A stretch of 64,000 nucleotides of DNA from the NCBI RefSeq assembly GCF_000018945.1, contig NC_011978.1, forward strand, positions 1,272,729 through 1,336,728, in the 5' to 3' direction. The position numbers and the translations under genes were made by a program. Shown in pieces: positions 59,654 through 64,000 of the stretch (its first letter is position 1; each line of letters begins with the position of its first letter). The notes under the pieces are model-generated. The model had not been told where the DNA came from. It did no database searches and saw only the letters and a list, made by a program, of their open reading frames with translations. The stretch comes from Thermotoga neapolitana DSM 4359. GTDB lineage: Bacteria > Thermotogota > Thermotogae > Thermotogales > Thermotogaceae.

Positions 59654-62124
59654 TGGTGCAGAAAAGGGGAAACGTGCTCACTCACATCTTTCTCATCATC
59701 ATAGTGGCGGTGATTCTCTTCCCAGTCGTCTGGGTTGTGACCACATCCCTCAGAAGGGACGAGGCGGCGTTCTCTTCGAAACTGTTCTCGTCCAGACTGA
59801 CGCTTCAACACTACAGAGACCTTGTGGCACCCGAGAAGAATCTTCCCTTCCTGATCCAGGATCTTCAGGCGATGGTCTCCAGGGTAAAACCCTACGATAC
59901 ATGGTCCGAGGATGAACTGAAAGACGCGGTGAAACGGTCCATCGAGAAAGTAGCTTCATATCTGACAGAAACAGAAAACAGACTGAAGAGTGCCGAAGAC
60001 TCTTTCAAGAGGATTGAAGCGTTCCTGAACGATCATTCGGATGAGATCAAAAACAGTGTGATAGAAAACCTTCAGGAACTTGTTTCATCGATCCAGACAC
60101 CAGAACTGGACGATTCAGATGAGAGTAAAGCGGCCCTTTACCTTGTTCTATCGAAAGAGAGGTTCAACTCGAAAGTCCACAGAGCACTCGAAGAGGATCT
60201 GAAGAAGACAACAGGTGTGGATGCCAGTACAAGAGAAGGCTACGAACAGGCGCTCGAGATCCTCAGGACAAGTTACGAAAAACTGGCAGATGGATACGAC
60301 GAACTTCTCGAAAAAACACAGAAAGAATTGAACGCAGTCAGAGAGGAGATACTTTCACTTCAGCAGCAGTATCAGAATCTCCAGGACGACATAATGGAGG
60401 CCAACCTCATCATAGAAAAGGACATTACACCGGAACTGGAGAGAATAAAGGCATCTCTTTCCGATCTCAACGAACTGAAAGAGAGAATAAAACAGACAAC
60501 TGCCAGTAGCCTGTTCCCTGTGGACGACAGCAGTTTCTTACAGAACGTTTCTAATATGACTCTCACGATCGACAACCTCTTGAGCGAGATGGATTCTCTT
60601 GTTGAATACGAGAATCTGAGAAGATCACTTGCGACTTTGAAAGGAGAACTCGAAAAACTATCTGAAGGAAACGAAGAGCTGAAAAGTCGTCTTCTCTACT
60701 CCGATCTGATCAAGATCTACGAAGAAATCCAACCAAGACTCGTCAGGATCCTGAAGGAAACCTCTGAAACCCTTACCAGCATAAAGGACAAAATAGTGAT
60801 TCTGAACGTCCTCAACAAACGTCTGGAGGATCTGAGACTCCAGGAAAAAAGTCTCTCTGAAAAACTCTCCGAATACCAGCAAAGCATATCAGAAATTCAT
60901 AAAAGACTTCTTGAACCCCAAAGAATCCTCAGTCTGAAAGTGTTCAAATACGACCTTCAACGCTCTATTTCCACTCTTGAGAGGGTGAAATCTTTCGGAA
61001 AGACAGATCTTCTCAGATACTCCTCTGTTTTGAAGACACTTCGAGATTTCATGAACTCTTACTGGGAAAAGGACGAACTCTACAGCAGAATATCAAAAGT
61101 TGTCAGAGGGATGAGATGGATAGAAGAATACAGAGATTTCGCCAGCAAGTTCGACACCTTCCCCGAAAACCTCAAATCGATCCTTGAAGAGATGAGACTC
61201 TCACTGAGTGATCTTGAGAGATCCTATGAAGACCTTCTGTCTCTTTCGGCCCAGGGAGTGTACGTGTCTTCTGGCATACTGAACAGAATGTACGATATCG
61301 TGAAGATGGACTTTGTCAGCAAGGTCAGGGCGAACATGTCTGTTGCCTCAAGACGTGCGGGTATCTTAATGGATCTGGTCCCGTTTTCCGATTTGAAGGG
61401 CGATCTGAGAAACATCGACAAAGAGCTTTTCAGAATAGACCAGATATGGAAACAGAAGACAAAACACTATTTCTGGCTCTGGGTGCTCAACTCCGTGATC
61501 GTATCTCTGATCGTTGCTTTCATCACAACGACCGTGTGTGCGATAGCGGCCTATCCCTTCAGCAGGATGAGATTCCTTGGAAGGCGTTACGGAATCATGG
61601 CACTCCTTCTGATACAGATGTTCCCCGGTGTGATCTTCATGATCGCCATATACGATCTTTTGAACTTCATGGGAAAGTACATTCCCTTCATCGGAATCGA
61701 TACGCTCGGTGGTCTGATCTTCGCGTACCTCACCAACATCGCCTACAACATGTACTTGATAAAGGGATTCTATGACACGATACCCACCTCGCTTGAAGAA
61801 GCGGCGATCGTCGATGGAGCAACGCGCTTTCAGAGTTTCTACAGGATCATCATTCCGCTTGCAAGACCGATCCTCACGGTCGTGTTTCTCCTGGTCTTCA
61901 TTGGAACGTTCAACGAGTACGTGGTGGCAAGGATCATTCTTCAAAACGTGCGTCACTACACCTATGCTCTCGGGCTTCAGGCGTTTGCAACAGGGCCCTA
62001 CGAGACGGAGTGGGGACTCTTCACTGCGGCCGCGCTCCTTGGAATGACTCCGATGGTGATACTCTTCCTCTCACTCCAGAGGTATCTGGTGAGTGGTCTC
62101 ACGAGGGGAGCGGTGAAAGAATGA
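59650..62124 (+). CDS. malG2: MalG2-type permease with a giant coiled-coil insertion
   Basis: An 824-residue permease where about 280 is usual. Residues 10-34 form the first helix (LTHIFLIIIVAVILFPVVWVV) and the MalG-like loop SSRLTLQHYRDLV follows. From about 60 to 600 a long, charged, leucine-heptad region with almost no Pro or Gly takes over (for example KLEKLSEGNEELKSRLLYS and KRLEDLRLQEKSLSEKLSE). The normal MalG core resumes at HYFWLWVLNSVIVSL near 602, with EAA loop EEAAIVDGATRFQSFYRIIIP. The insertion falls in the first periplasmic loop, so it lies outside the cytoplasm. I recall T. maritima MalG2 is similarly long, so this is not a chimera of assembly. Confidence 0.9.
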   Translation: MMVQKRGNVLTHIFLIIIVAVILFPVVWVVTTSLRRDEAAFSSKLFSSRLTLQHYRDLVAPEKNLPFLIQDLQAMVSRVKPYDTWSEDELKDAVKRSIEKVASYLTETENRLKSAEDSFKRIEAFLNDHSDEIKNSVIENLQELVSSIQTPELDDSDESKAALYLVLSKERFNSKVHRALEEDLKKTTGVDASTREGYEQALEILRTSYEKLADGYDELLEKTQKELNAVREEILSLQQQYQNLQDDIMEANLIIEKDITPELERIKASLSDLNELKERIKQTTASSLFPVDDSSFLQNVSNMTLTIDNLLSEMDSLVEYENLRRSLATLKGELEKLSEGNEELKSRLLYSDLIKIYEEIQPRLVRILKETSETLTSIKDKIVILNVLNKRLEDLRLQEKSLSEKLSEYQQSISEIHKRLLEPQRILSLKVFKYDLQRSISTLERVKSFGKTDLLRYSSVLKTLRDFMNSYWEKDELYSRISKVVRGMRWIEEYRDFASKFDTFPENLKSILEEMRLSLSDLERSYEDLLSLSAQGVYVSSGILNRMYDIVKMDFVSKVRANMSVASRRAGILMDLVPFSDLKGDLRNIDKELFRIDQIWKQKTKHYFWLWVLNSVIVSLIVAFITTTVCAIAAYPFSRMRFLGRRYGIMALLLIQMFPGVIFMIAIYDLLNFMGKYIPFIGIDTLGGLIFAYLTNIAYNMYLIKGFYDTIPTSLEEAAIVDGATRFQSFYRIIIPLARPILTVVFLLVFIGTFNEYVVARIILQNVRHYTYALGLQAFATGPYETEWGLFTAAALLGMTPMVILFLSLQRYLVSGLTRGAVKE

Positions 62125-62135
62125 AGGAGGCTGGT

Positions 62136-63959
62136 ATGGTGAAAGGAGTGCTTTTGATGGTCATGTTCTCCTCCCTGGCGTTCGGATTGATGATCAATCC
62201 GGTGAAGGATCTTCGTGAGGATTTCATATTCGGGATGGACGTTTCCATGCTCTACGAGATAGAGCGGCTCGGTGGGAAGTTCTTCGATGGTGGTGTGGAG
62301 AAAGATCTTTTCCAGATACTGAAGGATCACGGGATAAACTGGATCAGACTGAGGGTGTGGAACGATCCAAGGGATGAAAACGGAAACCCGCTCGGTGGAG
62401 GGAACTGCGACTATCTGAAGATGACAGAGATCGCAAAGAGGGCCAAAAAGTACGGAATGAAGGTTCTTCTTGACTTTCACTACAGCGACTGGTGGGCAGA
62501 TCCCGGCAAGCAGTACAAACCAAAAGAGTGGGATCACCTTCATGAAGAACTTCTGGAAAGGGCGGTGTATTCCTACACGAAACTCGTGCTGAATCATATG
62601 AGAAGAAACGGTGCACTGCCGGACATGGTCCAGGTGGGAAACGAGGTGAACAACGGCTTTCTCTGGCCAGACGGAATGATCGCCGGAAAGGATGCAGGAG
62701 GATTCGATGGCTTCACAAAACTTTTGAAGGCGGCCATCAGGGCTGTCAGAGAAGTCGATCCCGATATCAAGGTAGTAATACATCTGGCTGAAGGTGGAAA
62801 CAACTCACTCTTCAGGTGGTTCTTCGATGAGATCACAAGAAGAGGTGTGGATTTCGATGTGATCGGTGTATCGTACTATCCGTACTGGCATGGCACGCTG
62901 GAGGACCTGAAGAACAACCTGTACGATATAGCTAAAAGATATGATAAAGACGTGCTTGTCGTTGAAACGGCGTACGCCTGGACACTCGAAGACGGAGACG
63001 GTTATCCCAACATCTTCAGTGGTGAAGAGATGGAACTCACAGGTGGTTACAGAGCGACGGTTCAGGGTCAGGCAACGTTTTTGAGGGATCTCATAGAAGT
63101 GGTGAACAGTGTTCCCAACGGCCATGGGCTTGGGATCTTTTACTGGGAAGGAGACTGGATTCCTGTGAAAGGAGCAGGCTGGAAAACCGGTGAAGGAAAT
63201 CCGTGGGAGAATCAGGCCATGTTCGATTTCAATGGAAACGCCCTTCCATCTTTGGATGTCTTCAGACTGGTGAAGACGGCCACCCCTGTGAAGATCGAAA
63301 TCAGGGACATCTTCCCCGTGGAGATCTCAACCAACCTGGGAGAAGTCCCGAAGTTCCCGGATGCTGTGAAAGTGCTGTTCAGCGATGATTCTATCAGATC
63401 CCTGAAAGTTACATGGGATTTTGATCCTTCTCTTGTTGAAACACCCGGTGTCTACAGAGTGGAAGGATACGTGGAAGGTATAGACCAGAAGATCTTCGCA
63501 ACTTTGACCGTGAAGGGAAGCAGAAACTACCTGAAAAACTCTGGATTCGAAACGGGTGAGTTTTCTCCCTGGGAGGTATCCGGCAACAGAAAAGCGGTAA
63601 AGGTGGTGAAGGCCGATCCTCCAAGTAACGCACACCAGGGAGAGTACGCGGTGAACTTCTGGCTCGACGAGGCCTTTGAATTCGAGTTGTCACAGGAAGT
63701 GGAACTTCCAGATGGTGTGTACAGGGTGGGATTCTGGACCCAGGGTGGAAGCGGCGTGAAAATTGTCCTGAAGGTGAGTGATTTCGGAGAGGGTGAAAAA
63801 ACAACGACGGTTGAAACGACCGGATGGCTTGAGTGGAAAAATCCTGAGATAAGGAACATAAAGGTCGAAACGGGGAAAATAAAAGTCACCGTTTCTGTCA
63901 AAGGAAAAGCGGGTGATTGGGGATTCATAGATGATTTCTATCTGTTCAGGGAGGAGTGA
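62136..63959 (+). CDS. Secreted GH53 endo-beta-1,4-galactanase with Ig-like and CBM61-like domains
   Basis: A 607-residue extracellular enzyme cutting beta-1,4-galactan side chains of pectin. Signal peptide: VKGVLLMVMFSSLAFG. The GH53 barrel (about 20-375) has FIFGMDVSML, NWIRLRVWNDP, the acid/base glutamate in VQVGNEVNNGFLWP and the nucleophile in VVETAYAW. A bacterial Ig-like (Big_4) domain (about 390-460) and a C-terminal carbohydrate-binding module beginning NYLKNSGFETGEFSPW (CBM61 type, as recalled for T. maritima TM1201) follow. ATG 62136 is chosen behind AAGGAGG; ATG 62121 overlaps the malG2 stop. Confidence 0.93.
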   Translation: MVKGVLLMVMFSSLAFGLMINPVKDLREDFIFGMDVSMLYEIERLGGKFFDGGVEKDLFQILKDHGINWIRLRVWNDPRDENGNPLGGGNCDYLKMTEIAKRAKKYGMKVLLDFHYSDWWADPGKQYKPKEWDHLHEELLERAVYSYTKLVLNHMRRNGALPDMVQVGNEVNNGFLWPDGMIAGKDAGGFDGFTKLLKAAIRAVREVDPDIKVVIHLAEGGNNSLFRWFFDEITRRGVDFDVIGVSYYPYWHGTLEDLKNNLYDIAKRYDKDVLVVETAYAWTLEDGDGYPNIFSGEEMELTGGYRATVQGQATFLRDLIEVVNSVPNGHGLGIFYWEGDWIPVKGAGWKTGEGNPWENQAMFDFNGNALPSLDVFRLVKTATPVKIEIRDIFPVEISTNLGEVPKFPDAVKVLFSDDSIRSLKVTWDFDPSLVETPGVYRVEGYVEGIDQKIFATLTVKGSRNYLKNSGFETGEFSPWEVSGNRKAVKVVKADPPSNAHQGEYAVNFWLDEAFEFELSQEVELPDGVYRVGFWTQGGSGVKIVLKVSDFGEGEKTTTVETTGWLEWKNPEIRNIKVETGKIKVTVSVKGKAGDWGFIDDFYLFREE

Positions 63960-63974
63960 ATGGGAGGAAATAGC

Positions 63975-64000
63975 ATGAAGAAAAAGTATGTAACGATCAG
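63975..64000 (+). CDS. Start of a LacI-family regulator (cut by window end)
   Basis: Only KKKYVTIR after the initiator Met is visible, behind GGAGGAAATAGC. VTIR is the usual beginning of a LacI headpiece (VTIRDIA), and in T. maritima the gene after the galactanase is a LacI regulator (recalled). Assignment rests on eight residues and context. Confidence 0.55.

Noticed and set aside
60372-61300. Malg2 coiled-coil region as a separate inserted gene or mobile element
   Set aside because: The frame is continuous, with matching codon use and no repeats or flanking duplications at either edge; both ends join cleanly to MalG sequence.
1-64000. CRISPR arrays, transposases, integrases, toxin-antitoxin pairs
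   Set aside because: No regularly spaced direct repeats, DDE or tyrosine-recombinase motifs, or paired small toxin genes were found in reading the window.

Overview
The window reads as a chromosomal segment of a hyperthermophilic Thermotoga (T. maritima / T. petrophila / T. neapolitana group). The basis is gene order and protein content recalled from T. maritima MSB8 (roughly TM1262 down to TM1200, inverted here), strong AGA/AGG arginine codon use, GGAGG-type ribosome sites with many GTG/TTG starts, and very tight, overlapping operons. No search was run; family names come from motifs read in the translations. No rRNA, CRISPR, insertion sequence or phage gene was seen.

Layout. (1) 1-3410, plus: end of a phosphate-uptake operon, pstA (partial), pstB, phoU, a PhoB-type response regulator and a soluble histidine kinase. 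(2) 3403-8054, minus: a PLP aminotransferase, an ABC half-exporter with an aspartate at the catalytic glutamate position, and a HerA-type ATPase. (3) 8151-8801, plus: a beta-phosphoglucomutase-like HAD phosphatase. (4) 8785-19784, minus: a nearly complete IMP-synthesis operon purC-S-Q-L-F-N-H-D-M running on into a small membrane protein and nadE. purC carries a one-base insertion that breaks its frame. (5) 19862-20062: tRNA-Pro(CGG) with its own promoter and terminator, divergent from the next operon. (6) 20103-23949, plus: an acidic-tail protein, the ychF GTPase, a YuiD-like membrane protein and a UvrD/PcrA-like helicase; a radical-SAM protein converges on it from the minus strand.

(7) 25161-34879, plus: a sugar ABC importer (binding protein, two permeases, ATPase) in one operon with a GH38 alpha-mannosidase-like enzyme, a GT4-type and a GT81-like glycosyltransferase, and an RpiR-type regulator. 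Import, hydrolysis and synthesis of one glycoside family in one transcription unit make this the least explained system in the window. (8) 35036-45764, plus: a beta-mannan locus with secreted GH5 mannanase plus C-terminal carbohydrate-binding domain, GH130 mannoside phosphorylase, ROK regulator, an oligopeptide-type ABC importer and a LacI regulator.

(9) 45791-56343, minus: a 13-gene membrane respiratory complex of the MBX type. Mrp-like antiporter subunits (E, F, G, MbhD, MbhE/B, C, D) are followed by a second antiporter-like subunit, NuoH-, NuoB-, NuoC- and NuoD-like subunits and a ferredoxin-GltD fusion flavoprotein. The NuoD-like subunit has lost two of the four NiFe cysteines. (10) 56683-64000, plus: a maltose-type importer (malE2, malF2, and malG2 with an approximately 540-residue coiled-coil insertion), a secreted GH53 endo-galactanase and the first codons of a LacI regulator.

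Together the genes describe a fermentative polysaccharide degrader. Mannan and galactan are cut outside the cell, oligosaccharides are imported and cleaved inside, and the reductant is handled by a ferredoxin-linked ion-pumping complex.
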